The notes below the pieces were generated by a model that was not told the DNA's origin, ran no database searches, and saw only the letters and a program-made list of their open reading frames with translations. The translations under genes were made by a program, and so were the position numbers. Positions 11,433 through 25,062 of a stretch of 64,000 bases of DNA are shown piece by piece. Source of the stretch: Trachythela sp. YZ-2020 (taxonomy: Eukaryota > Cnidaria > Anthozoa > Malacalcyonacea > Clavulariidae). Every line of letters starts with the position of its first letter. Position 1 is the stretch's first letter. The stretch covers positions 2,638,501-2,702,500 of the forward strand of contig JADLSH010000363.1 of the NCBI GenBank assembly GCA_016169945.1. The letters are read 5' to 3'.

Positions 11433-14400
11433 ACTAAGTCCCCAAATTTCGACCACAATTGTTCATTGTAGATAAAGAATGTAGATATGAGATTTAGGGA
11501 AATAATTTATTAGAAGATGATTTCATGCTGACAAAAAATCTCGTAAAAAGATGTTTTAAGTAGAAAACGTCTAAAAGTTAGCTGATAATATATATTTAGG
11601 CTGTTTTTCAAAGACAATATGTACTGTACACTGGGTAAAAATTAACACTGTGTCTCTGTATACCATACAGTCAATATACCATGTGTTGATAATTCAGAAA
11701 ATTAGTCCACCGTAGGCGTAGTTCTTCTTTTAATCACATCATCACACTTGAAATCCAGTCAAGTCTACTTTTATATAGTCCAAGGGCTGGATAAAGTATT
11801 GATCATTTTATAGGAAAAATTCATTAAAAATGAGATGTATAGTATTTCAAAACTAATGAACAGACAAATATTAATATATGTATAAAATATTATACACGAT
11901 TTTTGTACTGTAGAGAAACAAATTGTTTCAAATGTGATCATGCATGATCAAAAACAAATCGTAAACCAGGTTCATATTATATAATGCTTCTGTATTCCAG
12001 AAGCACTAAAAATTTTAATAGTATTTTTGAAGTACTATTATTAATATAAACTAGACTGGTTTATGAATAGAAATATATTATATATATATAGAGCTTATTT
12101 CTTTATAATATGACGAAATAAACTATTTAAAAATATAAATATTTCTGATACCCAAAACAAATTTGGGAGAAAAATTCTAATTATTGACATTGTTCAATTT
12201 GGAACAATATCAACAGCTAGTTTCTCCATGTTTAAAAAAAATTCGTTCATAAACAGATAGAATTATATAGGCCAAAGGAATTTAATCGACTATTAATGTT
12301 AATATGGTGAAATATACTCATTGCTGTTTTGTTTGAAGAAATAGTAATAGTTATTGTTATTCAAAGGCTTTTTCCCATTATGTGTTATTCACCATCCTAT
12401 TTCCTCGCCATATTACCAGTAAGAAAAATAAAGGAAATGGGCAATAGCAATTTGTATGGAAATTAAAATCCGTATGGAAATTAAAAACTATATACCTGAA
12501 ATGCAACTCTGTGCGTAGTCTTAATATCCAGTATCCTGCTACTATTAGTAATTAGATGTTGAAACTTATTTCACTTAAATTGTTAGTACATATAGTTATA
12601 GCAAATATGTTTCTTTATTAGTTTTTTTGTTGGTTAGTTTGTCTAATTGCTACTTAAACTGATTGGAAATAAAAATTTTCATTTCCTTATTTTTTTTAGT
12701 TGCACCCAATTTTCTCACGCTACAAACATTTCCCATTTTTTCTGAATAGAATTAATTACAATGCAGGAAACATGTTGATGTATGCATGCTGTAATCCGAT
12801 GCACCTACGTCATTTTTGGATTTCCACGCGTATATCTTCACTTCAATACCTCATTTCATGTACCCTTATTTCGACATGTCATTTGTACTTACAGTTTATT
12901 GTTCGATACATCAATAAACAATTTACAATTTTTACTACCCGCAAATACTCGAAAGCTAATCGTGGCGCGTATTTATTAAATAGTTAATTAATTTACAGTA
13001 TAAAGGAATATAATATTTGACTGAAACGAGACATGTCATTGGCTCATTGCAAAAGAATAATTGATTCCAAACAGTATGTTAAGTAATCGATGACTTTGTC
13101 AATGTGGCAAATTTAATATAGGATAGAAAGTGAATGTCTTAAACGCTTTTCCATGGGCATGGTACAGACTACAGTGATTAATATAGAATATATATGAGAT
13201 AATATTATAATGTTCTGAATGTGAAAATAAATAATGAAATTGGAGCTAAAATAACTTCTGCATGGGACTAAATATATAACCAAAATCTGTAGCTTGCTCG
13301 CAGACGCATATTTGAAACCCGATGCTCACTGTCTACACGTTTTACGTACATGCTGTTGTAACTATATGAAACATTGTTTTCGCTCATAATATACAATTTA
13401 TGAATAACTCTTAATAAATAAAGAGTTCTTTATCCTAACTCCTAAGTCATTTCTTTTATCCTTAGCCTCGAGTGTATTTAAACTCCAGAGTGGCTCCAGC
13501 TCGCCACTGTTTTTTGGAAGGTCGATACTTAACGATTTTATTAGAACAAATTATTTTGACTACTTGAGAAATTCTACTTGTTAGAAAATAGGAATATTCT
13601 GTTAATACTTACATAAAACAATATTTTTACAGTTGGAAGTTGTTCACAAAGACGACGTAGATACTGTTGCTGTGACAACAATTGCATATATGCCACATGG
13701 CGTATATTTCAGCAATTGGCTTAAACTTAATTTACTCGAAAAAATACCTGGTTACTTCCATTTTTTTGTAAAATGTTTTCATCTAGTATGATTAATTATT
13801 TGAACAATTTAAAAGATCTATATGGTACTGAAACTTTATTATTGTGAATGAACCGCGGTCGCAAAGCTAAAGGTGAAATGCTACTTAATAAGCATTACAT
13901 ATTAATATTGGCTTTCATTCAATGTCCACTTATGAAATTGTTAAGCCAGACCCACTTTACGTCAGTGCTTAATCGTATGCCCTCAATGTGTGAGGATTAA
14001 AGCACGCTTTGAAAGGGGTTAACCTTTTTCGTAAGTGCTCTTGTAACTCATGCACAAAGCCACAAACTATGGACTGAAAGCATAAACCGGAGTTTTACTC
14101 GAGGCTGATTTAAGTTCAATAGATGAACAATGTACGCAATTAGTACTTGTGCAAAAAGGTTTGGATATTTGGTTCATTTTAAAGATGTCACACGGCTGAC
14201 ACTCCATCACTAAAAGATCACAGTTCTTGGACTTGATGAGAACATTTTAAACAGAATTGAGGGTTTAAATGGGCTTCAGCTGACTGCCAACATTGGGTTC
14301 CGTATTTTTGACTGACAACTGAAAAAATATTTTAATTGATAACTTATAGGGCAAACGAGGAAACAGCAACTTGGAACTGCCATTTACACTTAAAATATCC

Positions 14401-16620
14401 TACTGACAGATATCTTAAAAAAATTAAATTTCCGCCACTGCCTATTGGTGGTCCCACTGATCTCTATAGATTCATAATATGAAACATAGACATTCAATAT
14501 ATTGCAACGTGTTGGTCTGTTTGGAAAGATAAAATGCCCCCTCTCGATTTCTAGTGCTTTCCGTTCCATTCTACTGCTTGCATTATCCGCTCAAATTGAT
14601 TTTGAAGTATTTCAGTATTCGCTGTTTAGTGATTTTATAGGGATCTTACAAATTTGGAATGTTCAGAAATTGTACGAGGATTTTTGGAGTAATACACCTC
14701 TCGCTCTGAAGATGTTGCGAGAAGCAACGAAACGTCAGTTAAAATAGAGTTTTATCAAACTTGTGTTTATCATATTTTTGACAAAACTCTGTTACCCCTG
14801 TTTACCGCCTGATGTATGTAGAATGTCTCCCATTTCTCATACAGTGCGTGGGGAAACTAATATATATATATATATATATATTTTTTTTTGTCACGTATGA
14901 CATGAGATTTTTATCGAATTAGTAATATGTATATATGTGATGCCACTATACTTTGCATAGCCCATGTTCTGTATTCTGCAAATGAAGCATGTCTAAATCT
15001 TGAACGTTAATTAGTTTCGCTAGCTTAAAACAAGTAGGGGGCCATAAATAAATATTGTTAATCCGCGCAGATCAGCATATAACATAAGTATACTGTTTAC
15101 ATTTAATGAACTAGAGACGAGAATCACGAAACTGACCTTAATTTGTCAAATCGAAAAGTAGAGCTGGAAAAAACGGTCGTGAACACGAAATTTCAGCAAT
15201 TTTAAACGGCCGCAGGAAATTATTTAGGTTGAAAATTTTTCACTTGAAATTTCGGTGTGATATTAACTCTTCTAAAGGGTTCTATGCTTTGCCTTTGACA
15301 TTTGTCTTGTCCAGTTTATTGCTATGTGACGAAAATAAGCTGAGATAATCCACGCGTGGATAATCTGACCAAGAGCCTGAGACATGCGGAGATAGAAAAC
15401 AGCGAATGAATGAATTTATGAATTCTTAGATCAACAATTTGATAAATATTGGTCAGTATTTATCATAAAGGATATCAAAAATTATATATGTGATCATATC
15501 AAACTTATAGAGCTGTCATCAGCCCTAAACCACTTCATAATGACGCCCCTTTTAAGGGAAAATGTGGGTATGAAAAACACGTTGTAACAGGCAGATATTC
15601 AATATGATATTAAATTTTTGCATCAGTTTTGAGTCACGTATTGGCCTGGCTATTTCGCATAGTCTATATGGAAGTGTGTTATTCCACCAACGACTGTTTA
15701 TCGCGTCTTAAGGTACGTTCACACAGCGATTTGTCGGGCCGATTTTAGGTTTTGCTGAATGTTAATGACGAATATTTTCAGTTGACGATGTCACCAGATG
15801 ACGTTTGCCACGTATTTTTCAAATATCATTAACGTACATCTGAAATCGGCCCGACAAATCGCAGCGTGTGAACGTACCTTTAATATGCATGCATTTAGTT
15901 ATTTTACACAGTCACAGATTTTTGTAATTTTTCATCTATTAAATTATCGTCCAAATTTAACAAAAAGGCAAAATTTTGTCCATTTGTCTTAGCCTATCAG
16001 CTCCTTGTTTTCATATAAAGCTGTTTATTAGTTATATCATGCTAAGAGACAAACAAGCAAACAAACAAACAAAAACAAACAAACAAAAGTGACATCCTGG
16101 TGCAGAGTAAGGCTGGTTTACACCATCAAACTTTCTTTAGACATGCAAAGTTCATTTTAATTCAAGTGTGTTAAGTGTAAACCTATTTCAAAGACTGCAT
16201 CTCCTGATCAGAGTTCAGTGTGTCACGTGTTAAATTACGTAAGCTGGTACCTTCTGTCCGTTTTTAAAGATTTCGTCTTCTCTCATAAAAGTGCATGGCG
16301 ATATTAAAGTGCCTCTCAGTTTCACATAAAGAGTTACATATAAATTATTACATGCTCAAATAACTTCGAAACATAAACAAACTTTAATTATTAACTTTAA
16401 AATCTCATACAGAAATGCCGACGACAATATATTGTTTTGTCAAAATTCAAAAGTATATACTTAATTGTTATCCGCCAGGAATATTGATTGGCACAACTGT
16501 CACAAGTTTTCAAATTCATTTCATATTTAGGCGTGCTAAAAAGCACTTCCCTTGCTGTGCAGTACATTATTTTGCTTAATGCGGTTAGTCCATAAAGAGC
16601 CTGTATAATCTACAGTTTAT
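11433..16620. other. gene-free AT-rich region
   Basis: No exon-like ORF or gene family is recognisable over about 5 kb. It contains a (TA)n run at about 14862-14882, an AAAC/AAAC-type simple repeat near 16051-16087, and one clear MITE (15711-15879). Small ORFs (such as 12700-12987 and 14502-14747) have ordinary AT-rich composition and no supporting context. Confidence 0.6.
15711..15879. mobile_element. Harbinger-like MITE with TTA duplication
   Basis: Ends AGGTACGTTCACAC and GTGTGAACGTACCT, followed inward by GCGATTTGTCGGGCCGATTT and its near-perfect complement. TTA flanks both sides (15708-15710 and 15880-15882). It is 169 bp and non-coding. Confidence 0.85.
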
Positions 16621-16699
16621 GTTTCCCATGTAAACTATTTGTTTTGTTCAAATTAACACCTAGCGAGGACACAAATCTGACAAGCCCCCCACACAAAAG

Positions 16700-16885
16700 A
16701 GGATGTTATCTTTGACCAATCACGACGAAGGTTGCTACGCCATTTCCGGTATTGATGTAATCATCAGAACGGTGTGCAAACACGGTGAGACGGTGGCACA
16801 TACCGCCTTCCGTTCGACCCTTCTTAACTCAAACCCAAACAAAGAGCGAAGGTCAGCCATAAACTGGCTATAAACGAACTATGGT
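16700..16885 (+). promoter_or_regulatory. likely promoter/5'UTR of the Rho GTPase gene
   Basis: Upstream of the Rho start are GACCAATCACG (a CCAAT box, about 16716) and CATTTCCGG (an ETS-type core, about 16741). Local GC content is visibly higher than in the surroundings, and no TATA box is seen. Role inferred from position. Confidence 0.4.
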
Positions 16886-19800
16886 ATGGAGAATAAGCGA
16901 AATATAAAAATTGTCGTACTTGGTGACGGGGCAGTCGGAAAAACATCGCTTTTGCTAAGCTATCTGACAAACGATTTCCCAAACGATTATGCGCCTACCG
17001 CATTCGATAACTATACTGGTGAGTCTGCAGAACTGTATTTTTGCGACTAAATAGAAATTATTGTATTGAACTTAGGCTATACGCATACTGCGGATGTGAA
17101 TTCAATGGCATTTATCTGACGCGTTTTGTATTTTAATTCTATTTCTAGTGTCTGTATCTGTGAATAAGGTGCCATGTACTGTACAATTCTGCGATACAGC
17201 AGGGCAGGTAGGTAAATAACAAAATATAACCGCCAATTCCCTGGTAAAGTAACAAAATATAACCCTCTTTCGCTATGCGCCATAATGCGGAACTGGGTAA
17301 TAAACATTGATAGTCAACGTTTTAAACTTCCTCCGATGACTTGCAATTTTGTGGTCGATATGCTTGTTAGATAAGTTCTTTATCGAGCACTCCAGAAAAT
17401 ATTTTCCCTGTAGGGGTTTATTATGAAACTTAAGGTGTTGAATTTACGCGGTATATATCAAAATAATACATGGTTAGGTTTGATATATAACTCATAGTTT
17501 TAGCAAGTGTGATCCTCCTTGTAAATAATATTTTTCGAGTGCCTTCCTTATTAAGAATCATCGTCCATAATATTTTCGCCTTGGAGTGGATAAGTGCGAC
17601 TTGGAATGTTATTCTATTTAATAGACAGTATATAGCACATACTACATATATTATATAAAGTTGATATACGGTATATCCAAATTTGGCTGAGATTATATAA
17701 CATTTCACAAAGTTTCTTACGATCCTGCCTGAATGCATGCATGTATCTTTGCATTTATATATCTATTTTAAATAAATAGTATATATACGGTAAATACCTT
17801 CTACATATAATCGTATATACATAGACATATAGCAATATAGGCTATCGCCATATTAAATTTTGCTTAAAGCAATATAAATTCAACAAAGTCCATAGACCAA
17901 GACTTTCTCTGTATATTTTTGCAATTGTTCTATCTATTTATACGGTAAATACCTTCTACATAATATATAATTATATATACATAAACATATAGCATAATAT
18001 AGCCATATTAAATATTGCACTTAAACTTAAAGTAATATAAATTTAACAAAATTCGTTTTTTCCATATTATAATTTCAAACCAAGATCCTTTCAGTAAATA
18101 TATATTCGTTGCAAGTTCCGCCTGCCTTTCGCTTGTCAGACCAAGTTTGTTGTGCACTTGAACCTGACAAAACACGCGATGCCTTCCAGACCTTTCGCTC
18201 ACGGCCTATTTCGCAAGCGTGGATAATTGCTACTTGCTTACACGTCGGAAAATATCAAAACGTCAAATAATTTATAATTCGTTTGTATTTATATTACCTT
18301 TCATTTAGCATATATATGCGACGCGCATTGCTCAATTTCAGAAGAAACGTGTTAAATCTCTTGATATCGTGTTAATGGCTTGTTTTCATAATCATCTGTC
18401 ATGCTTTGTGATTACTCATCACGCGAAATGCGTTGTTGTTATATGATCTTGCGTTAGAAGAAAACATGGACTCATGAACTGGAATACTGTTAGGTGTTGG
18501 TTGCATTTAAACGCTCCTCCGCAGAGGTTATTTCGAGGGGCAAATCACTGATTTAAATCTCGTACACCTTCAGAAAAATCACAAAAAAAATCGCATGATT
18601 TTTCAATCTCGTACACTTTTTAGGAGTGATTTGCTCCTCGGGGTTATTTGGTTATTTCGGATCGTAGGAGATATGTTTGAGCTGAAACAAGGTACTGCAA
18701 TCTAGTGAGTCTACAGGCTGAAGCAGCTGAAATAGCCTGCGAAGCAGTCGCTTTATTTTTGAGTGGTTATTATATAAATGGGCGATAAAATAATCGGGCG
18801 GAAAAATTAGGGGGCGGAAAAAATAAGCAGCTGAAACAAAGTGGCTTTCAGCTGCTTTAGCCTTTCGACTGCAGTACTTCGACTTTGTTTCAGCTCAAAT
18901 TACATATCCTATACGGCTACGATCCGAAATAACCAAGTAACCTCCGCGGAGAAGAGAGGCATCCAGGGACGCCGGAGCGATGGTAGGGCAGGGGCCAATG
19001 CGAACGTAAGGGCAGTCGAAAACATTTTCGCTGCCACGCCCTTTCGATGGAATTTCGATGAATTTCAACTTTCAGCTGATTTAATTGCTATTTCTATGTA
19101 TAATAGATCTATAGCGGTACAGAGCGAAATATGAAATATTGGCTTTCCCAATATGAACTGATCGTGTAATTTACAGTTGTATTCTCTCTTTGGCCGTTTT
19201 ATTGTTGCTTCATTTATGTTAAAAAGGGCACGTTTGTCCCCCTTGCACCCCCACTCTTTTCCATGTCTGATAACGAGCACTTTTTCTATTGAAATATGTT
19301 CTATCTGATAAGCCTTATTCGGTTTACACATTGAAATCCTTGATCAGTATGTCATTTTTCTTGGCATTGGACCCAAAGTGAAATTAGTCTAAGCACATGT
19401 TACATGTATATAATACATACGTGCATTGATAATTGACAGTTCATCGATGGCCAGTCAATGGCAGACATTTCGACTGATTAAGGTTGCCAACAATATTCAT
19501 GCCCCTATTATTTGATGCAAATTTCATTTCTCAAACATTTTTTGGCTCAAACTTGACGCAAATTTGCTTAAACAATAGTATTTTATTGTTGAAGAGTCCT
19601 TGTTGTAAGAAATCCTTTATGTTTTTACTCGTCACCCTCAAAAAGACAACACTTCTTGACGGACGTCTCTAGCGGAAACAAATTTCAAAAAATGTAAGAG
19701 AAGAAACAGATTCCGAAAACTGTAAATGTCCAATTGATTCTGTCGGATGATGACTTTGTGATATTAAAAGTCAAAAATTTACAGTTTCAAAAACGCGTCT

Positions 19801-22800
19801 TGTTTTGATTCATATATTGAATTTCAAGATGACTTTACTCGTCGGAATCTGTTTCTTCTTCAGTTCTATTTTGTTTGGAGTATAGCTTAAACATGCACGT
19901 AACTCCTGGCGAAGGGTCATCGCTTGAAATGTCGAGAAAGTGCGGTTTTTGTCTTAGTTTTTGAACATCCAGGGTTTTTTATACACAAGAAGTTGTTTGA
20001 AGAATGCAACTAATATCAACCAATTTTGTGATATTGTTAAACGTTGCCGACACTGAAAAGTGAACCCCCACATTTGTTATGCCTATTCAACGCGACGGAC
20101 GACAACTCCCAGGTTTAAAAATTGTTATAGCTTGGTTGAGCTTAGTTTTAAAGTTCAAAGTTTTTAAAAGGGGGAAGTTACCCCGGGGGCCCTCTCTTAA
20201 CCCCATTTGTGAAACGGAAAATAAAGACAGCATTTTTGCTGAGTCGTACATTATATAAATGGAGCTGAGTGTACAATATATGAAGACGTTTCCAAGTAGT
20301 TGGTAGACACAAATCCGATATACAAATTCAAAACAATCAAACTTCGCTGCGGACTCGTGACACTTATGTCGGTCAACGCTCTATTGAAAGTCGTGAGTTT
20401 TCTCCGGTTTCCTCCACAGGGAATGTTGACAAGGGTGGCCACGTTGGGATAAGCCCCAAACCTACCCTTCCATCAGGCATGAGTCACACGGTGGCAGCCA
20501 GAGCCTTCGACCCGATCAAGTCGAGCTGCGTCCTTCGTAATTCAGCTCAGCTCTCAGCTACAAGTAAGGATGATTAGCACACCAGTAGGTATTTATTCAA
20601 CATTTTTTATCCAAGCATTGCTATAAGGTTATTCACAACACCGCAGTTTATGCTTATAAGTAATCAGATATGAAAAAAGTACTTTTGGGTTCAGTTCGAT
20701 TAAAAAATTAAATGCAAGTATCGATGCACATTTGTTTTGACTTTTGAAAATGTTTTTATTTATTTTACATTTGGCCACCTTGAATTTGTTCCGAACAGGA
20801 AAATTAGTAATTGATACCTCTTCAGAAACGATAACAAAAGCTTATAATCGACACTGTGGATTATAGCAATTTATTTTGGGCCTGACAAATGTCTGATCAA
20901 CTAGACAGTTTCTCGGACATTGGCTTCTTAAATGGTCGGCCATGCTTCCACTATAGCTTCTTATACAAGTCAGATAACTCATTTATTCATGTTGATGTTA
21001 TTGCTGATACCTGTGTGATACACCTATATTTACATGAAATGTCCTATAACACTCTTTCCTTAAAGAAACCTTTAGTATTTTTAGTATCCATTGTTAAACG
21101 TTAAAGATAGAGGAAAACTGTGTATTTTATTTGATCGGTCAAAATGTCCCTGCAGAATAATTGAATAAAACTGATAGGCCATTTCGTGTCTTTGTTCGGC
21201 AAATAGCCGAATGCCGACCATTATAATCCACACTGAATTGTTGCTTGAATCAGTTGGTACATTATTAAGTCATTAGTTTACTTTTAATGCATCAGTTTTA
21301 CTTTTTATTTTAGTCCATTTTAGTCGACTGTCGGCAAAAACGTCACAAAAGCACTTTTCCTTTCTCTCCAGAGCCATAGTGCAATCAGAAAACGTTCTTA
21401 TAAACAAACGTATATTCATTTGTGTTGTTATATACTGGACAACTGGATGTCAAAACTCTTGATTTGCAGAGACTTGAGTCTTATCAATAGCATGCAAGTT
21501 TTAGTCGCTGTTGGAAGTAACAAAAGGGAAAAGCAAATTGTATGAGTTATGTCGAACGTCTCTGCAATTATTTACCATGACTATGACGATGTGAAAACAT
21601 TCTTTAACTAATATTTATTGTTAAACGCTTGCTATTTTATTAGCGTTTCAGGGATAGTAAAATTTCAAACAATATATGTAGTGCACTCGTGTGAAGCATT
21701 AATTTTGTTGGTATTAATATACCGGTATTTGGATAATCATAGAATGTACACTTCGTTTAAGTAATTAAGTTGGGTTAGACATGACTCATTCTTCTGTTGC
21801 TTTCTTTAGCATTTTTGAAATTTTAGTCAACTTTTCAGGGATTGTAAAATTTCAAACAATGTATGTAGTGCACTCGTGTGAGGCATTTGTTTATATTTGG
21901 ATAATCAAGAATGTGCACTTCGTTTAAGTTGGGTTAGACATAGCTCAATATTCTTCTGTCGCTTTCTTTGACTTCTGTCAATACTACTATATAGAATAAG
22001 GAGCCATAGTAAGAGGGTATTTTTCCCCAGTTAGCTGACGTTTTACAACCTTGACCTCAAAAGTTGCTTTTTATTTTCACAAGTAATTATGTTCCTAATA
22101 TATCTATATATTATAGACCATTTGCGGAATTACTGGAGCGTACCATTTTAAACGCATATAGCCTCGACTTCATTCTTTTGAAAACAGACAGAAACTTCTA
22201 ACATTACGTAAGACTGAAAAAATTCAAAAGAAATCAAAACATCTAGTCGAGGCTATTTGCGTGTATAATGGTCTGTGCATTATTACTTCATAAATTGACA
22301 TTTTGTTAGTCTGATGATCGCCATCCAAGTCTGAGCGTGAAACTCGAGTAACTGTTTTTTAAGTTTCTATTTTTTAAAGACCATGTAAAGTCCATTCTGC
22401 GCATGTGCTATGGGGGGTCCCGCGATGTAAACAATGCCCAAATTTCGCGTTGTTTCGACTAAAATTCGACATCTTCTAAATCAGAAACTCGAATCTGTAT
22501 TTATTTAAAGCATAGCGAAATAATTTTTTCATAATTTTTTAAATATAGCGTGTTTAAAATGTAAACAAACGGACGTTGCGGGTTTGTTTACATCGAGACT
22601 TTACATCACCTTTAACCATCACAATATTTATTTATCTGTGTATCCACAGTATTCAACCGCAATTGGGATTTACCACGCTACATACAACTCCCAGACTGCC
22701 AAATAGCGCATTTGTGTCTATTTCTTCCTAATTTGCTTCTCTTTTTTTCTCATAGGAGGATTTTGATTCCCTGCGTCCATTTTCCTACCCACAGACAGAT

Positions 22801-23168
22801 GTTTTTGTACTATGCTTCAACATAATGGCACCCTCATCGTTTCTCAACCTCAAACAACGATGGCTACCGGAAATCGACAAATACAAACCGACCACGCCCA
22901 TCGTGCTGGTCGGCACACATTGTGACCTGCGGTCTAACGTGGAAGCACTCATCTCACTCAAAAACAATCACTTAAGCCCCATTTCGAAGGACCGAGCAGA
23001 GACATTAGCAAAAAAGAACGGTGCTGTTTGTTATGTGGAAACATCAGCACTGACTTTAAAGAATGTTAAAAAGTTTTCGATGAATCGATAGCCGCTGCAT
23101 CGTCTCCATATAAACGGAAACGTACGCGAGAAACGACAAAACATTGGACGAAGTGCGTCGTTATGTAG
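16886..23168 (+). CDS. Rho-family small GTPase, three exons, frameshifted tail
   Basis: Exons are 16886-17018, 17149-17207 and 22756-23091 (or to 23168 if the frame is corrected). Junctions are GTGAGT..TTTCTAG (phase 1) and GTAGGT..CTCATAG (phase 0). GTPase motifs in order: P-loop GDGAVGKT (13-20), switch I PTAFDNY (37-43), DTAGQ (60-64), THCDL (118-122, guanine-specificity loop) and ETSAL (159-163). A Rho insert follows [20 protein letters not shown] and the [10 protein letters not shown] segment resemble RhoU/RhoV and Cdc42/Rac proteins, which control actin and cell polarity at membranes. After residue 170 the reading frame runs into TAG, giving 175 aa and no lipid anchor. One extra A in the A-run at about 23069-23073 would open a basic tail ending CVVM, a proper CAAX box, at 23163-23168. 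It is either a sequencing slip or a decaying gene. The start ATG 16886 sits one codon before the conserved core, as usual. Intron 2 is 5.5 kb. Exon 3 is the left edge of the tandem duplication. Confidence 0.88.
18515..18954. mobile_element. outer MITE interrupted by an inner one
   Basis: The left arm (CTCCGCAGAGGTTATTT..GGTTATTTCGGATCGTA) and right arm (TACGATCCGAAATAACC..AACCTCCGCGGAG) are complementary once the inner insertion (18534-18641) and one copy of its 8-bp duplication are removed. Further inward are GAGCTGAAACAAGGTACTGCA-like arms. It lies in Rho intron 2. Confidence 0.75.
18534..18641. mobile_element. inner MITE with 8-bp duplication GGTTATTT
   Basis: A 108-bp insertion with ends CGAGGGGCAAATCAC and GTGATTTGCTCCTCGG, flanked by GGTTATTT at 18526-18533 and 18642-18649. 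Internal TCTCGTACAC repeats match those in the longer relative at about 60590-61004. The 8-bp duplication fits a hAT-type origin. Confidence 0.8.
20320..20580 (+). mobile_element. SINE fragment (second family), tail portion
   Basis: Contains GACACTTATGTCGGTCAACG, GTTTTCTCCGGTTTCCTCC, GGGAATGTTGACA and the tail CAGCTCAGCTCTCAGCTACA. The same blocks in the same order occur on the minus strand at about 63690-63992, where a tRNA-like head is also present. This copy has lost most of its head. Confidence 0.7.
21646..21980. repeat. tandem duplication, about 187-bp period
   Basis: The block starting CAGGGATAGTAAAATTTCAA (21648) is repeated from 21835 (CAGGGATTGTAAAATTTCAA). Both copies continue through GTAGTGCACTCGTGTGA, CACTTCGTTTAAGT and GGGTTAGACAT to a TTCTTCTGT..GCTTTCTTT end. 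Differences are single substitutions and short indels. It lies in Rho intron 2. Confidence 0.8.
22115..22274. mobile_element. foldback element, AGACCATT ends
   Basis: AGACCATT at the left and AATGGTCT at the right, with internal complement ATAGCCTCGACT / AGTCGAGGCTAT and TTCTTTTGAA / TTCAAAAGAA. Short non-coding inverted-repeat element in Rho intron 2, near the left boundary of the tandem duplication. Confidence 0.6.
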
Positions 23169-24832
23169 TAGTCTTAGGAATGAGGTTAACCATGAATAAT
23201 AAAAGGAATGGGTAGGGGACCGTTTATTGCCGAGTATTCCTAGAGTTGGTACCGAAATTGGTTGAGTGTTATTTTTTCGACTAAATCCAAGGTTGGGTAA
23301 ATATTTTCGACTGTTTTTGTACAGTCAAGTGAAAGGATTTTTTCAATCTACCGGCATCCACTCAGTCCATTCTGACACAAAACGTGTAACATTCACCAAA
23401 ATTCGTGCACGGGTACTAAACACATCCGTACTAAACATGAAGTATATTTGCAATAGCTAAATTTAAGAAGGTTCAATGTTTTGCAATGTTAGTTGGATTC
23501 CAAAGCATCATGCACATAAATTTGGTATTGGTAATTTTAATTGTTGTACAGAATACTGTTGCATGCATATATATAGTGCATAAAAATTTCATGATCTGGT
23601 AAAAATGATGGTCAGATAACATTTTGCAATGTTTTTAGTTCCTCTTCGATATCCAACCTTAAGTATAAATAATAAACGGTCCGTTACATAGACTTACGCT
23701 TTACAGTGTACTTAACCGTTCAGTTCGTTAGGAACACTGCCAACATCAAGGATATTTCGTTACAATTAAAGTTGGTTTTCAAGTAACGGTTAGGAAATCA
23801 TCCATTCTTTTTATTATCCATTGTTCAACAATTCATGATCAACCATATTGTAAATTAATCCCATGCATACATGCAGTGGTCATAAATACACAGGCTAGCT
23901 TATCCCGCCGTAACATAATCATCATAGCAATTATATATATGTCATCGAAAAATATAATAATACTTCAATAATACTTTAATATTTCTAGTGCGCAAAATAA
24001 CATACATATGCATGATCTAATGCACATTACACAAATCAAAAAAGTATTAAATATAATGATGGCGATTTGTATATTTAATTACAACCTCACATAGTTATAA
24101 TACGATAAGGCTTCAACATTAATAATTTAGCAGGAATAGACATATAGATATTATTTAAAGAAGATGATGCTTCTTCGATATTCGCAGTTGCACGAGTAGA
24201 AACCAGGGATATAACACACCGGCCTTGCCGCGTTGTAACTACATGGCAAATTTGATCGCAAGAAAAAAATATTGTACTTTACGCAACATTTCCTACAAGA
24301 AGTGTTGCAAAACTAGAGAATTGCAGGATATGCTACCCACTGACCTATTCTTTATACTTTACTTATACTGATATAGTATTGGGTAGTGGTTGCACCGTGC
24401 AAACTGGAACTTGTATTTTGACAATGTAAGTGTATTACTAACATCGGCTGTGCGACAAAATACAATGTACATCGTCTCACAGTCCAGTTTTATCTTTGAG
24501 GTCAGGTCAGATATGTTGGGCTGCAAAATTTACTGAACTGCTTGCATGTGCAGTGCTTGTGGTCATGTGACATACATAATTATTAATCGCAGATATACGT
24601 GGTCAAAAACGCTGTAAATTCATGCATGTTGTAATATTTAGTAATATATCCACATTGAAATTGGATTGAAGAATTAAGTAATTTAAATATAGAATGTATT
24701 AGAGTTTGGTGAAAAATAATATGATCGTCAACTTATGTATTTGAGTTCAAGTCATTTAGCTTTCAATTTTTATTGCCACCTCTTAACAAACTGGAAGTCA
24801 GTTTTAATGTTGGAATTGCCTTAGAGGTCTAG

Positions 24833-25062
24833 AAAGGCCCATCTTTTAATGGGACAATCGTGATACCTGCAGGAGGAAATCGGTGCACCTGGAGAAAACC
24901 TACGGTGTTTGCTAGAGTGAGACCAGCCATGGATCCAGCTTGATCCGATAGCGGCGGGGGGGGGTTGCTAAGCGGGCTATGGCCATGAAGCAGGGCGTCG
25001 TCGGCATCCGAGGCAGGGTGAATCCGTTATTGAGGACCCCTTGCAGGATCAAGGATCAAAAT
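24833..25062 (-). mobile_element. SINE-like fragment, unit 1 copy
   Basis: On the minus strand it reads ..TAGGTTTTCTCCAGGTGCAC followed by CGATTTCCTCCTGCAGG, a decayed form of the SINE core seen elsewhere in the window. It includes a G-run (about 24955-24964) whose length differs between the three units. Confidence 0.5.

Noticed and set aside
22308..22340. CTGATGA motif near 22311 and another at 57069
   Set aside because: No GAA core or stem II follows at a suitable distance.
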